Source: CAWEFA01 sp963851385 (GTDB taxonomy: Bacteria; Bacteroidota; Bacteroidia; Bacteroidales; DTGW01). Taken from it: a stretch of 64,000 bases of DNA. Made by a program: the position numbers and the translations under genes. Under the pieces are notes generated by a model. It was not told the DNA's origin. It searched no databases and worked only from the letters and a program-made list of their open reading frames with translations. Of this stretch, positions 31,426 through 41,090 are shown one piece after another. The first letter of the stretch is position 1, and each line of letters begins with the position of its first letter. Location: contig CAWKPE010000012.1 in assembly GCA_963851385.1 (NCBI GenBank), positions 62,001-126,000 on the forward strand, in the 5' to 3' direction.

Positions 31426-32853
31426 TTAAACATAACTAATCTTCATCATATTTGTTCTACCGCGTAGATTTAATGGTGTGCTGCCTACATGCACAAGGGT
31501 ATCGCCTTCTTTAAGAAGTTTTTTCTCCATCAAAATTTTAATAGATTCATTAATTGCCTCGTCAATTTTATCGTAAGTTTTTACATAAAATACCCTTACA
31601 CCCCATACAAGAGATAATTTTCTTAACAGCTTCTCGTTATTGGTAAATGCAAAAATATCTGCTTCGGGCCTGTGGCTCGATAAGCGATATGCCGTGTATC
31701 CAGAGTGTGTAAAAGCAATAATGGCTTTGGCTTTTATTTGTTGAGCCATTCTGGTTGCATTATAGCAAATGGAATCGGCATGAAAAGTAGGTGTGCCTTC
31801 CATAGGTTCATGTTGCCTATTAAAAGGCTTTCCTTGTGTTTCAGTATAATCTATAATTTTTTGCATGCTGTAAATGGTCTCAACGGGATATTTTCCAACA
31901 GAGGTTTCTCCGCTCAACATAAGTGCATCGGCACTATCGAGCACAGCATTTGCCACATCATTAGCCTCTGCACGTGTTGGTCTGAAATTAGTTATCATGC
32001 TTTCCATCATTTGTGTTGCAATAATCACTGGTTTGGAATGAGCAATACATTTCTGAACTATCTGTTTTTGAATAAGCGGAACCTGATCAAAGGGTACTTC
32101 AACGCCCAAGTCGCCACGAGCGACCATTATGCCATCGGTAATATCTATTATCTGATCAATTTCATTCAATGCTTCTGGTTTTTCAATTTTGGCAATAACC
32201 CCTGCATGTCCTTTTTTCTTTTTTATTAGTTCTTTTAATTCAAGAATATCAGATGCAGTTCGGACAAATGAAAGGGCAATCCAGTCAATATCATGATCTA
32301 ACGCAAAATTGGCATTCGATATATCTTCGGTTGTTAAGCATGGCAGTGACACTTTTGTACTAGGCAGGTTAACTCCTTTTTTTGATGAAAGTGGTCCACC
32401 ATAAATAACCTTAGCTTTTACTATATCTTTTTTATTAGTTTCAACAACTTCAAGTTTAATCTTCCCATCATCTATGAGTATAGATTCTCCATTTTTTACA
32501 TCCCGGGGAAATTCTTGGTAACTCATGCAAATTCGTTCTTTTGTACCTAAGCATTTTTCAGTAACAAACGTTATAATTTCACCTTCAATCAAATCAATAC
32601 TATTATTTTCTATTTCGCCCACCCTTAATTTAGGACCTTGTAAATCGGCCAATAGTGAAACATTTGTGCCTAATTCTTTATTTAATTCTTTTATCAGGTT
32701 GATCAGTTTTAAATGTTCATCCTGTTTTGAGTGTGAAAAATTAAGTCTGAACACATCCACACCTTCTTCTATCATTCTTGCAAGAACTTCTTTTGAAGAC
32801 GATGCAGGTCCAAGTGTAGCCACTATCTTTGTTTGGGAACGAAATTGTCTCAT
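31426..32853 (-). CDS. pyk: Pyruvate kinase
   Basis: This glycolytic enzyme transfers phosphate from phosphoenolpyruvate to ADP. The start 'RSQTKIVATLGPASSSKEVL' and 'FRLNFSHS' are hallmark N-terminal sequences. 'MVARGDLGVEVPFDQVPLIQ' carries the metal and substrate residues, and 'IIATQMMESMI' and 'PTRAEANDVANAVLDSADAL' follow. The C-terminal domain (about 350-475) ends 'GRTNMMKISYV'. Length is 475 residues, as expected for bacterial type I/II enzymes. It is monocistronic from context, with A/T-rich spacers on both sides. Confidence 0.96.
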   Translation of the reverse strand: MRQFRSQTKIVATLGPASSSKEVLARMIEEGVDVFRLNFSHSKQDEHLKLINLIKELNKELGTNVSLLADLQGPKLRVGEIENNSIDLIEGEIITFVTEKCLGTKERICMSYQEFPRDVKNGESILIDDGKIKLEVVETNKKDIVKAKVIYGGPLSSKKGVNLPSTKVSLPCLTTEDISNANFALDHDIDWIALSFVRTASDILELKELIKKKKGHAGVIAKIEKPEALNEIDQIIDITDGIMVARGDLGVEVPFDQVPLIQKQIVQKCIAHSKPVIIATQMMESMITNFRPTRAEANDVANAVLDSADALMLSGETSVGKYPVETIYSMQKIIDYTETQGKPFNRQHEPMEGTPTFHADSICYNATRMAQQIKAKAIIAFTHSGYTAYRLSSHRPEADIFAFTNNEKLLRKLSLVWGVRVFYVKTYDKIDEAINESIKILMEKKLLKEGDTLVHVGSTPLNLRGRTNMMKISYV

Positions 32854-32997
32854 AAATAATTTTTTAATTTATTCAACTTTATAATTTTGAATAAAAATAA
32901 TACTTAATTAAAATTTATCATTCTCAATAATTCATTAATTTAATTAATCTGAATTTAAAAAATTGAATATGTCATTTGTCCTTAATAATTCAATAAT

Positions 32998-33028
32998 CTT
33001 GCGAAGTCACTCATAAATTATATCTTTG
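32998..33028 (+). promoter_or_regulatory. Bacteroidota-type promoter for the ndk gene
   Basis: A -7 element TATCTTTG (33021-33028, consensus TAnnTTTG) is preceded after 19 bases by CTTG (32998-33001), a fair -33 element. Transcription would start near 33034, about 20 bases before the ndk ATG. Confidence 0.6.
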
Positions 33029-33053
33029 CGGCAATAATATTTTAATTATCAAA

Positions 33054-33746
33054 ATGAATCATAAAAATATTGAACAGACATTAGTGCTTATTAAACCTGA
33101 TGCTTTAAAAAATTCATTAACAGGTTATGTATTATCGCAACTTTCAGAATTTCATACAGGCTTGAGATTTGCAGGTGCAAAAATTGTTCAAGCGAGTAAA
33201 ATGCTGGCTGAAGAACATTATGCTGAACATAAAGGAAAGATATTTTTCCCTTTTATTATAGACTATATAATGGGTATCGCGCATTATCCGAATGAAGACT
33301 GGAAGCGAAGAGTTAAGGCATTTGTTTACCAGGGACCAGATGCAGTTAAGATAGTACGAAATATTTGCGGTCCTACAGATCCTCATGACGCCAGGGAAAA
33401 TCATCCGGGATGTATACGTGCCTTAGGTACGGTAGTACAATTAAAGGATGAATCAGGTAAAGTAATTGGCCAGCGAATAGACAATCTGATACATGCTTCA
33501 GCAAATATTGAAGATGCTGAGAGAGAAGTAAAATTGTGGTTTAAACCCTCCGACATACCTCCGGGCATGCATATTTTTCCTACTGAAATAAGCAAAATAC
33601 ATGTTTATTACTTTAATGGTAAATTATATGATAAATATTGCAATGGCAGTATTTGCCTCTTTGCTCCAGGAGATCTAGTTTGGAAATCTGATCTTGAAGC
33701 AATAAATTTTCACAAAAAAGGAATGGCTTCGAATCATATCAATTGA
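33054..33746 (+). CDS. ndk: Nucleoside diphosphate kinase with C-terminal extension
   Basis: This enzyme balances nucleoside di- and triphosphates through a phospho-histidine. The N-terminus 'EQTLVLIKPDALKNSLTGYV' is canonical (Lys-Pro-Asp-Ala), and 'VRNICGPTDPHDARENHPGC' matches the substrate loop. The phosphorylated histidine is His147 in 'IDNLIHASANIEDAEREVKL', where the usual HGSDS is changed to HASAN. The standard enzyme is about 140-150 residues; this one has 230, with roughly 60 extra C-terminal residues ('GMHIFPTEISKIHVYYFNGK' onward) plus internal expansions. It therefore belongs to a long, divergent branch of the family. It appears to be monocistronic. Confidence 0.8.
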   Translation: MNHKNIEQTLVLIKPDALKNSLTGYVLSQLSEFHTGLRFAGAKIVQASKMLAEEHYAEHKGKIFFPFIIDYIMGIAHYPNEDWKRRVKAFVYQGPDAVKIVRNICGPTDPHDARENHPGCIRALGTVVQLKDESGKVIGQRIDNLIHASANIEDAEREVKLWFKPSDIPPGMHIFPTEISKIHVYYFNGKLYDKYCNGSICLFAPGDLVWKSDLEAINFHKKGMASNHIN

Positions 33747-34165
33747 AGCAGTTGCAGCAAAATATATGATTAATATGCCTTTGGATAAACCCTGACTTTA
33801 TTTGATTTGATTTTCTTTTAATTCCATTATTTCACTATTATAAGTAAAGTAAATGACCAAAAATTTTTATCATCAAATATTTAACTTTGGATTTATTGTC
33901 AAGTTTGACGAAGACATGAATGTAACAAAAACTGCACATATATTCTCACCATGAAGAATGGTCACATTTGGAAAAAACGGAGGCCTTAATCACATTTAAC
34001 CGGTTAGATTACATTTAACATAAATAGCTTAACAATAAGAACCTAAGAGTGATCGGAAATGATCAACTTCCTCCTGACTGATGTGATCAAGGCTTCTGTC
34101 TTTTGTATCCGTCCCTCAATAAATCAAAAAAGCTTTATAAACAGCCGTTTACAAAGCCTAAAAAG
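33747..34165. other. Non-coding stretch with an IS21-like end remnant
   Basis: The motif TCACATTT recurs at 33962-33969, 33990-33997 (TCACATTTAAC) and, as TTACATTTAAC, at 34009-34019. Spaced short repeats of this type mark the ends of IS21-family elements. On the minus strand, about 34037-34108 is open and ends in a stop ('SLDHISQEEVDHFRSLLG'), a possible decayed transposase tail. No complete transposase is present. The remainder is A/T-rich and shows nothing else. Confidence 0.35.
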
Positions 34166-34237
34166 TAGCCCCACCAGGAATCGAACCTGGATTTAAAGTT
34201 TAGGAAACTTCCGTTCTATCCATTGAACTATAGGGCC
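34166..34237 (-). tRNA. tRNA-Arg (anticodon CCT)
   Basis: The minus strand folds as a 72-base cloverleaf. The acceptor stem is GGCCCTA / TGGGGCT with two G-T pairs and discriminator A. The D arm is GTTC..GAAC. The anticodon stem GAAGT/ACTTT surrounds the loop TTCCTAA, giving anticodon CCT (Arg codon AGG). The T arm is CCAGG TTCGATT CCTGG. CCA is not encoded. Confidence 0.92.
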
Positions 34238-34330
34238 AGTTTTAATTGATTATTGAATATTATCTATTTATATTAAAAGAATTTAAAATTATAGTTTAGT
34301 ATCTACCAAGAGTAGCATTATCAATTGAAC

Positions 34331-34349
34331 CCTGCCTACCGATGGCAGG
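34331..34349. repeat. Small hairpin CCTGCC / GGCAGG
   Basis: A GC-rich 6-bp inverted repeat with a 7-base loop in an otherwise A/T-rich spacer of about 297 bases between tRNA-Arg and the cvpA-like gene. No T tract follows. It resembles short interspersed palindromes found between Bacteroidota genes. The rest of the spacer shows nothing recognisable. Confidence 0.4.
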
Positions 34350-34534
34350 TTTAGGTTGAATTATTAATCATTATCATTAATCCATTAATCAATATTTTCG
34401 GTGCTGCAAATATAACATAAATTGATTTTTGTCTTATTTTGCAATAAAAAAATGAAGCTAAAATTTTAATGCTAATAAGAATTTTATATACTTGTCAGGG
34501 TTTTTGATTTTACTATAAATAATATAATAGTGCA

Positions 34535-35040
34535 ATGAATTATCTTGACGTAATAATTATTATTATACTCTTAATTAGTGCAATAAACGGATATCGTAAA
34601 GGTTTTATTCACCAATTTGTATTCCTTGCTGCACTTGATTTTGGTATTTTTATCGCTGTTAAATTTACAAAGTTGGTGGCTCCTTTTGTTCAATCTCACT
34701 TTATTGAATTCACCTAATGGTTCAAAAGTAGCTTCTTTCATCGTACTATTTATTTTAGTAATTATTGGTATTCACTGGCTTGGTAAATATTTAGAAAAAA
34801 CTTTTGAGGAAGTTGAATTAGGCCATTTAAATAAAATAGTTGGATTTGTTGTTTTCGGTATTAAAGATGATTTTTATGATTAGCATTTTTATGGTTTTGC
34901 TTAAATTTTCAATAATTAATCTTAACTGGCCTAAACCAGACGATATTGACAAATCATACTGTTACAAACCTATTGAATCTGTTGCACCGGCAATTTTTCC
35001 ATATTTGAAAATTGATAAAGAGAATAACGAAGTTTCATGA
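34535..35040 (+). CDS. CvpA-family membrane protein (two frameshifts)
   Basis: Three overlapping frames join into one 167-residue protein if single extra bases near 34715 and 34860 are removed. It has four hydrophobic helices: 'YLDVIIIIILLISAINGYRK', 'VFLAALDFGIFIAVKF', 'ASFIVLFILVIIGIHWLGKY', and 'MIFMISIFMVLLKFSII'. 'INGYRKGFI' near the N-terminus and 'VELGHLNKIVGF' are typical of CvpA proteins. The family is named for colicin V production in E. coli; its biochemical role is unsettled. The restored length matches the family, so the breaks look like sequence error. It is followed about 105 bases later by tyrS. Confidence 0.7.
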
Positions 35041-35111
35041 TCCATCTCAAAAAAAATAAACCTTTTTTATATCACAATACAACACTTCTCAACAGGACTT
35101 TAAACTTTTAT

Positions 35112-35119
35112 TATCTTTG
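35112..35119 (+). promoter_or_regulatory. Candidate -7 element for tyrS
   Basis: TATCTTTG fits TAnnTTTG and lies 26 bases before the tyrS start. No good -33 TTTG is visible at the right distance, so the call is tentative. Confidence 0.45.
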
Positions 35120-35145
35120 GCAGGATAATTTTTCATTTATTTTGA

Positions 35146-36436
35146 ATGAATTTTTTTGAAGAGCTTAAATGGCGAGGGATGATTCATGATTTTACTCCCG
35201 GGCTTGAAGAACAATTGTTAAAAGAAATGACTACAGCTTATGTTGGAATTGATCCAACTGCCGATTCTCTTCATATTGGGCATTTGGTTTCAATTATGTT
35301 GCTTAAACATTTCCAAAAAGCAGGACATAGACCTATAGCATTTATTGGTGGAGCTACGGGAATGATTGGAGATCCTTCCGGAAAATCTGAAGAAAGAAAT
35401 TTGCTTTCACTAGAAACTTTGCGCCAAAACCAGGAAAAAATAAAAAAACAACTTTCAAAATTTCTTGATTTTAGTGATAGTAATAATGGTGCGATTTTGG
35501 TAAATAATTATGACTGGATGTCTCAAATGTCTTTTCTTGGATTTTATACGAGATGTAGGAAAGCATATTACAGTAAATTACATGATGTCTAAAGATTCTG
35601 TAAAAAAAAGGATTAGCGGTGATTCTTATGAAGGTATGTCTTTTACCGAATTTTCATACCAGCTTGTGCAAGGCTATGATTTTCTTTATTTGTTCGAAAA
35701 TAAAAACTGCAAATTGCAAATGGGTGGAGCCGATCAGTGGGGTAATATTACTACAGGAATTGAATTAATACGAAGAAAAACTGGTGGAGAAGCATTTGCA
35801 TTGACTTGTCCTCTTATTACCAAAGCCGATGGTGGAAAATTCGGAAAAACAGAAAAGGGAAATGTTTGGCTTTCTCCTGAATATACTTCGCCTTATCAAT
35901 TTTATCAATTTTGGTTAAATGTTTCGGATGAAGAAGCTGAGAAATATATAAAGATTTTCACAATGCTTCCATTAGAAACTATTAATGAATTGGAACAACA
36001 ACATAAAGCTGAACCTCATCGTAGAATTTTACAGAATGTACTTGCACGTGAAGTAACATGTATGGTGCATTCTAAAGAAGATTATAATAATGCAATGGAT
36101 GCTTCGGACGTACTTTTTGGGAAAGGAACAATAGAAACTTTGAATCGTCTTAGTGAATCTGATTTCCTTTCTGTCTTTGAAGGAGTTCCCCAGTTTATAG
36201 TAGAACGAAAGTATATTAAAGCAAAACCAACCATTGTTGAATTACTTACTACAATTGCTAAAGTTTTTCCAAGTAAAAGTGAATTACGCAGATTAATGGA
36301 TAATGGAGGATTAAATTTGAATAAACAAAAAATTTCATGCTCCGAAGAAAATATCGGACCAGAAAAACTGTTAAATAATAAATATTTGATAATTCAAAAA
36401 GGGAAAAAAAACTATTACTTAATAATAATTAAATAA
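35146..36436 (+). CDS. tyrS: Tyrosyl-tRNA synthetase (one frameshift near 35540)
   Basis: TyrRS charges tRNA-Tyr and is essential. Removing one G from the GG at 35539-35540 joins the frames into 429 residues, the normal length. Class-I signatures are intact: 'TADSLHIGHLVS' (HIGH motif), 'DFIRDVGKHITVNYMMSKD' across the repaired joint, 'YDFLYLFENKNCKLQMGGAD' with 'QWGNITTGIELIRR', and 'KADGGKFGKTEKGNVWL' (KFGKT, the KMSKS equivalent). A C-terminal S4-like RNA-binding domain starts around 'AKVFPSKSELRRLMDNGG' and carries 'LNLNKQKIS'. Since an essential gene with every motif intact is broken, it is the best evidence that the frameshifts in this window are not decay. Confidence 0.9.
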
Positions 36437-36452
36437 TTTAAATTCTTTCATC

Positions 36453-37463
36453 ATGGGCAAAAATAAATCAAATTACAATTTCTATTCCGGAAATTTATTG
36501 TATTACATATTCAGAAAATTTAAAATTCTGTTGACAATATCTGCTATTGCTTTTATTGTCTCAGCTATTGTTTCATTAATGATTACGCCAAAATTTAAAT
36601 CTTCGGTTGTAATGTTTCCAGTATCATCGACTTCAGTTTCAAAATCTTTGTTGTCAATTAACTATGCCTCATCAAAGGGAAGCCTTATGAGTTTTGGTGA
36701 AGAAGAAGAAGCTGAACAGTTAATGCAAGTTCTGAATTCAGAAGAAATTCGGAGTAGAATTATCAAAAAGTATAATTTGATGAAGCATTATAAAATAGAT
36801 AGCACATCACGGTACCCTTACACAAAATTATACAATGAATTTAAATCTAATTTCTCTTTTCGTCAAACAGAATATATGTCTGTAATTGTAGAAGTACTAG
36901 ATCCTAGTCCGGATACAGCAGCGCTTATGGCTAATGAAGCTGCAGCTCTTGTCGATACAGTTATGAACAGGATGCAGAAAGAACGAGCAATGAAAGCTTT
37001 TTTACTAGTCAAAAATGAGTATCAGAATAGAGTCAATTATATTAGTGCCCTTGAAGATACATTAGATTATTTAAGGTCGAAAGGAGTCATTGAATATGAA
37101 AAGCAAGCTGAAGTATTTTCAAAAGGTTATGCCGATGCTTTAATCAACCGTAATCAGTCTGCTGCAGAGGAACTTGATCGTAGACTTAAAAATCTTGCCA
37201 AATATGGTGGTAAATATTTATCAATTAATGAATTTTTGAAATTCGAAAAAGAACAATTGGCATATCTAAATTCAAAATATGCTGAAGCAAAATTGGAAAC
37301 TGAGCAAAATCTTTCTCATAAATTTATTGTTGACTCTGCAAAAGTTGCAGAGAAAAAATCTTACCCGCTTCGGTCTTTAATAGTAATTGTTTCTACAATT
37401 TCAACATTTGTTCTGACATTAATTGTCTTAATTAGTATAGACAGTATTAAAAAATATTTGTAA
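36453..37463 (+). CDS. Wzz/chain-length determinant-like protein
   Basis: A 336-residue inner-membrane protein with two terminal transmembrane helices ('ILLTISAIAFIVSAIVSLMI' near residue 35 and 'LIVIVSTISTFVLTLIVLIS' near 315) and a long periplasmic part with coiled-coil character (about 165-290). This is the layout of Wzz proteins, which set O-antigen or capsule chain length. Conserved features include 'PKFKSSVVMFPVSS' just after the first helix and the proline-containing 'KKSYPLRSLIV' before the second. No cytoplasmic tyrosine-kinase domain is fused. It is followed 12 bases later by the ligase/polymerase-like gene, supporting a polysaccharide role. Confidence 0.82.
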   Translation: MGKNKSNYNFYSGNLLYYIFRKFKILLTISAIAFIVSAIVSLMITPKFKSSVVMFPVSSTSVSKSLLSINYASSKGSLMSFGEEEEAEQLMQVLNSEEIRSRIIKKYNLMKHYKIDSTSRYPYTKLYNEFKSNFSFRQTEYMSVIVEVLDPSPDTAALMANEAAALVDTVMNRMQKERAMKAFLLVKNEYQNRVNYISALEDTLDYLRSKGVIEYEKQAEVFSKGYADALINRNQSAAEELDRRLKNLAKYGGKYLSINEFLKFEKEQLAYLNSKYAEAKLETEQNLSHKFIVDSAKVAEKKSYPLRSLIVIVSTISTFVLTLIVLISIDSIKKYL

Positions 37464-37475
37464 TTTTTAAATTAA

Positions 37476-38946
37476 GTGGATATCTCCAAATATAAACCAA
37501 TTCTTCTTGCTCTTTTTATTGGATTGTTTTACATCATGATAGATGTAATATTAATGGCCAATAATATTTATTGGTTTAATTTATTACCAGTTATTTTATT
37601 TTTTACTTATCTGGCTTTCTTTTATCTTGATATCTTTCTTTTATCTATAATAGCTCTAGTCCCTTTATCAATTCCTTTGCGTGACATGGCCCCAAATTTA
37701 GGCTTTGACTTGTCATTGCCTGCAGAGCCATTGATTATTGCAGCTATGTTCATAGTCTTATTGAAATTTTTATCTGATTGGAATTTTGATAAGAAGATAC
37801 TTAACTCATCCTGTTACGATTGCCATTTTACTTAACATTACATGGATATTCATTACTTGTATAACTAGTGAAATGCCAATCGTATCATTTAAATTCCTAA
37901 TTGCAAGATGTTGGTTCGTGATTGTTTTTTATTTTTTAGCTACTCAATTATTTTATAAATATAAAAATATCTTTAAATACATTTGGTGTTACGCCATTAG
38001 CATGATTTTCGTTATTGGATATTTTATTGTAAGGCTTAATATCGAAGGTATGTCTAATCAAAAGGCAGCTGTTTGGATTATAAAGCCTTTTTATAATGAT
38101 CATACTGCTTATGGAGCTGCATTAGCAATGATTATAATTGCTCTTACAGGTTTATATTTTATTAGAAGAAGAGCTAATTATAGTTTAAAGTTTTTTTATG
38201 TGTTAACTATACTTATATATTTGGGAGCCATTGTCTTTTCATATACCAGGGCAACGTGGTTAAGCATGTTCATAGCTTTTGGATTTTTTGTTGCTTTATT
38301 GTTAAAAATTAGATTAAAAACAATATTTCTTGTTGTCGCTATTTTGATAAGTTTTTTCACTGTTTATAAATCTGAAATATTAATAACCCTTAAGAAAAAT
38401 AAGCAGGGCACCTCTAATAGCATGGAAAAACATTTAAAGTCTATCACAAATATTAAATCTGATGATTCAAACCTTGAACGAGTAAATAGATGGAATTCTG
38501 CATTACGTATGTTTAATGAACGCCCGGTGTTTGGGTTTGGTCCGGGAACATATGCATTTAAATATGCTCCTTACCAGGTATACAAGGACAAGACATTGAT
38601 AAGTACCAATACCGGTAATTTGGGTAATGCTCATAGTGAATATATTGGTCCGCTTGCTGAATCTGGCCTGCTGGGTTCCCTAACTTTTATTTCTATTATA
38701 CTTACCACTCTATTTACAGCATCCCGTGTGTACTTTCGTACCAAACGTCGTAAGATTAAAATAATGGCCTTATCATTAATAATTGCATTACTCACTTATT
38801 ATGTTCATGGTTTTTTAAATAATTTCCTGGATACCGACAAATTATCTGCTCTATTTTGGGGATTTACTGCTATGATTGTCGCCCTTGAAGTCTATCATCT
38901 CAAGGATATGAAAAAAAAGGAATCAATCCTGGTTGAAGAAAATTAA
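37476..38946 (+). CDS. O-antigen ligase / Wzy-like polymerase (one frameshift near 37793)
   Basis: A GTG start at 37476 ('MDISKYKPILLALFIGLFYI') follows the Wzz gene by 12 bases. Removing one A near 37793 gives 489 residues with about a dozen hydrophobic helices. The C-terminal region carries the Wzy_C/O-antigen ligase signatures 'VFSYTRATWLSMFI', 'NRWNSALRMFNERPVFGFGP' and 'NAHSEYIGPLAESGLLGSL' with the conserved periplasmic His. The family either polymerises O-units or transfers glycans to lipid A or proteins; which one cannot be decided here. It pairs with the Wzz-like gene in a small glycan operon. It is convergent with the SpoIIE phosphatase gene, overlapping by 4 bases. Confidence 0.8.
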
Positions 38947-40172
38947 AAAAACTCAACACCTAAAATAGTAATATCATCAAAAATTGCCTTGTTCCCGGAT
39001 AGAATATGCTGATCAGCTATGATGCTATCAATACTTTCTTTTATATTAAGTGTATTTGAAATATGTTGTTCAATAACACTTGTGCCAAACTCTACTTCTT
39101 TATCATCCATTAATTCAACCAAACCATCGGTATAGCAAAGGAGTTTTGTAGTTTCTTTAATTTTAATTGAACCTTTTTTAATTTTCGGTATCTCCTCAAG
39201 CATGCCCATACCAACACACCCTTCCTTTAAAAAAAACAGGTTTTTTGACACTGATTCATATAAAATCGGATGATTATGCCCTGCATTTATATATTCAAGT
39301 TCTTTCTTTACCTGATTGTATTTTGCAATAAAAAGTGTAATAAATTTTTCGCCATTTGCGCTTTTCATTACACAATCGTTTAACTTCTCTACTAATGTTG
39401 GAAGGCCTATTTCACTGGTAAACATAGCTCTCAGGTTAGCTTGGAAATTTGACATAAGTAATGCTGCAGATATTCCTTTTCCAGAAACATCAGCTATACA
39501 AAAACCTACTTCCTTATTGCTGAGATTAATTACGTCATAATAATCACCTCCTACATCTAAATGAGGATGATAAAAAGCTGTAATCCAGATTTTGTCGGTT
39601 TTAGGAAGATCTTGAATTTTAGGAATAAGCATCGATTGCATACGTGAAGCTAGTTCAAGCTCTTTTTTCATAGCAATTTGTCTGAGACTTTCCTGGAAAA
39701 GTCTCATGTTTTCAATAGCTACAATAATTATATTTGAGAGAGTTTGAATAAAATGCAAATGTTTTATTGTTGGACTAACTCCTTCACCTTCTTCCTCAAT
39801 ATCTCCAATTAATACGTATGCCAATGGTTTATTATTATTGAAAACTGGGATAACTATATCAAATGGTTCAGAAGTAGCAATAGATTTTGAAGTAACAAAT
39901 GTAATTTCCAGATACTTCATCAGGTCGTTTTCAACATTAATATTTAAAGAACTTTTTTCTTTGACACCTGAACTTAATAAGCACACCCAAGCAGATGTAT
40001 TATACATGAAGATTAGAATTTTGCCAATATTCAAATCTTCTTTTAAAAGTTTTTCATATCTTTTAAGTAGTTCTTCTTGAGGAAGATTTTCATTTATCGC
40101 TTGAGTAATTGCTAAAAGCGCATTCAGTTTGAATGTTGATATTTTTAATCTTTCGGGAATATTGCCTGGCAT
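38943..40172 (-). CDS. GAF-SpoIIE (PP2C-type) serine phosphatase
   Basis: A 409-residue cytoplasmic protein. The N-terminal half (about residues 20-165) is GAF-like, then a helix ('LRQIAMKKELELASRMQSML') leads into a SpoIIE/RsbU phosphatase domain (about 195-408). Metal-binding aspartates are in 'DVGGDYYDVI' and 'FCIADVSGKGISAALLMS', then 'YINAGHNHPILY' and 'LLCYTDGLVELMD'; the last metal-binding Asp appears in 'FDDITILGVEF'. The family dephosphorylates anti-sigma-factor antagonists in partner-switching pathways. No RsbV or RsbW partner is in the window, so its target is unknown. It is convergent with the O-antigen ligase gene. Confidence 0.85.
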   Translation of the reverse strand: MPGNIPERLKISTFKLNALLAITQAINENLPQEELLKRYEKLLKEDLNIGKILIFMYNTSAWVCLLSSGVKEKSSLNINVENDLMKYLEITFVTSKSIATSEPFDIVIPVFNNNKPLAYVLIGDIEEEGEGVSPTIKHLHFIQTLSNIIIVAIENMRLFQESLRQIAMKKELELASRMQSMLIPKIQDLPKTDKIWITAFYHPHLDVGGDYYDVINLSNKEVGFCIADVSGKGISAALLMSNFQANLRAMFTSEIGLPTLVEKLNDCVMKSANGEKFITLFIAKYNQVKKELEYINAGHNHPILYESVSKNLFFLKEGCVGMGMLEEIPKIKKGSIKIKETTKLLCYTDGLVELMDDKEVEFGTSVIEQHISNTLNIKESIDSIIADQHILSGNKAIFDDITILGVEFF

Positions 40173-40264
40173 ATTATCAAAATGAAAGATTTTATTCTTA
40201 AAAGATTTTTAAAATTACGACAAAATTAATATTCAACAGTAAAATGCATTAGATAATTATATAA

Positions 40265-40294
40265 AAACCCATCCTTAAACAAGATGGGTTTTTT
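40265..40294. terminator. Bidirectional terminator between efp and the phosphatase gene
   Basis: A 9-bp perfect stem (AAACCCATC at 40265-40273, GATGGGTTT at 40283-40291) with T runs on both strands. It lies about 65 bases after the efp stop on the minus strand. Confidence 0.8.
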
Positions 40295-40358
40295 ATAAAA
40301 ACGAAAATAATAATACTATTATTCTTATTTTTCTATGTAAAAGAAAAAACTTAAATTA

Positions 40359-40925
40359 TCATTTTACTCTTTCAGAATAACTTTTATCGCGAGTATCTAT
40401 TTTTATTTTATCACCCTGATTAACGAATAAAGGAACATATATTTTAGCACCAGTTTCGACAGTAGCCGGCTTTAAAGCTGTTGAAGATGCAGTATCACCC
40501 TTTAAGCCAGGCTCAGTATATGTTACTTCTAATATCACAAAAGGAGGCAATTCACAACTTAATGGATTCTCTGTGTCAGCATGAATAACAATTTCTACAT
40601 ATTGTCCTTCCTTCATCAAATCTGGCGCATTAATTATATCTTTCTGTAAGCTTATCTGTTCGTAAGTTTCATTATGCATAAAATGAAATCCGGATTCATC
40701 GCTATATAAAAATTGATGTGGTCTGCGTTCAACTCTTGCTAAATTAATTTTTTCACCGGCATTAAAAGTATTATCTATTACCTTTCCAGAAGTTAGACTT
40801 TTTAGTTTAGTTCTGACAAAAGCACCTCCTTTGCCAGGTTTTACATGCTGAAATTGAACTATCGTGTACAAATCATTATTAAATTCAATACAGAGCCCAT
40901 TTTTAAAATCTGCAGTTGTCGCCAT
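40359..40925 (-). CDS. efp: Elongation factor P
   Basis: EF-P enters the ribosomal E site and rescues ribosomes stalled at polyproline stretches. The ATG at 40925 ('MATTADFKNGLCIEFN') gives the standard 188 residues; an upstream frame start at 40961 would add 12 residues and is rejected. Domain 1 has 'HVKPGKGGAFVRTKLK', with a lysine at the loop tip that is usually modified. Domains 2 and 3 follow with 'YVEIVIHADTENPLSCELP' and 'IYVPLFVNQGDKIKIDTRD'. A candidate -7 element (TATTTTTG on the minus strand, 40959-40966) lies 34 bases upstream. A terminator at 40265 follows, so it is monocistronic. Confidence 0.95.
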   Translation of the reverse strand: MATTADFKNGLCIEFNNDLYTIVQFQHVKPGKGGAFVRTKLKSLTSGKVIDNTFNAGEKINLARVERRPHQFLYSDESGFHFMHNETYEQISLQKDIINAPDLMKEGQYVEIVIHADTENPLSCELPPFVILEVTYTEPGLKGDTASSTALKPATVETGAKIYVPLFVNQGDKIKIDTRDKSYSERVK

Positions 40926-41090
40926 GATATCTTTTAAATTGATTAAAAAAAATTTTTGCAAAAATAATTTAAAACTGCAAATTGTCTAACAGTTAGATAA
41001 ATTTTTAATGCAACTCTAAATACTGATTAATTTTTAAATATATTCATTACAAATTTTTCTGGTTGAATTCAAAAGTAAATCAATGAAATA

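Noticed and set aside
40926..40961. Longer EF-P start at 40961
   Set aside because: It adds a hydrophobic 12-residue leader absent from EF-P; ATG 40925 gives the standard 188-residue protein and lies after the -7 element.
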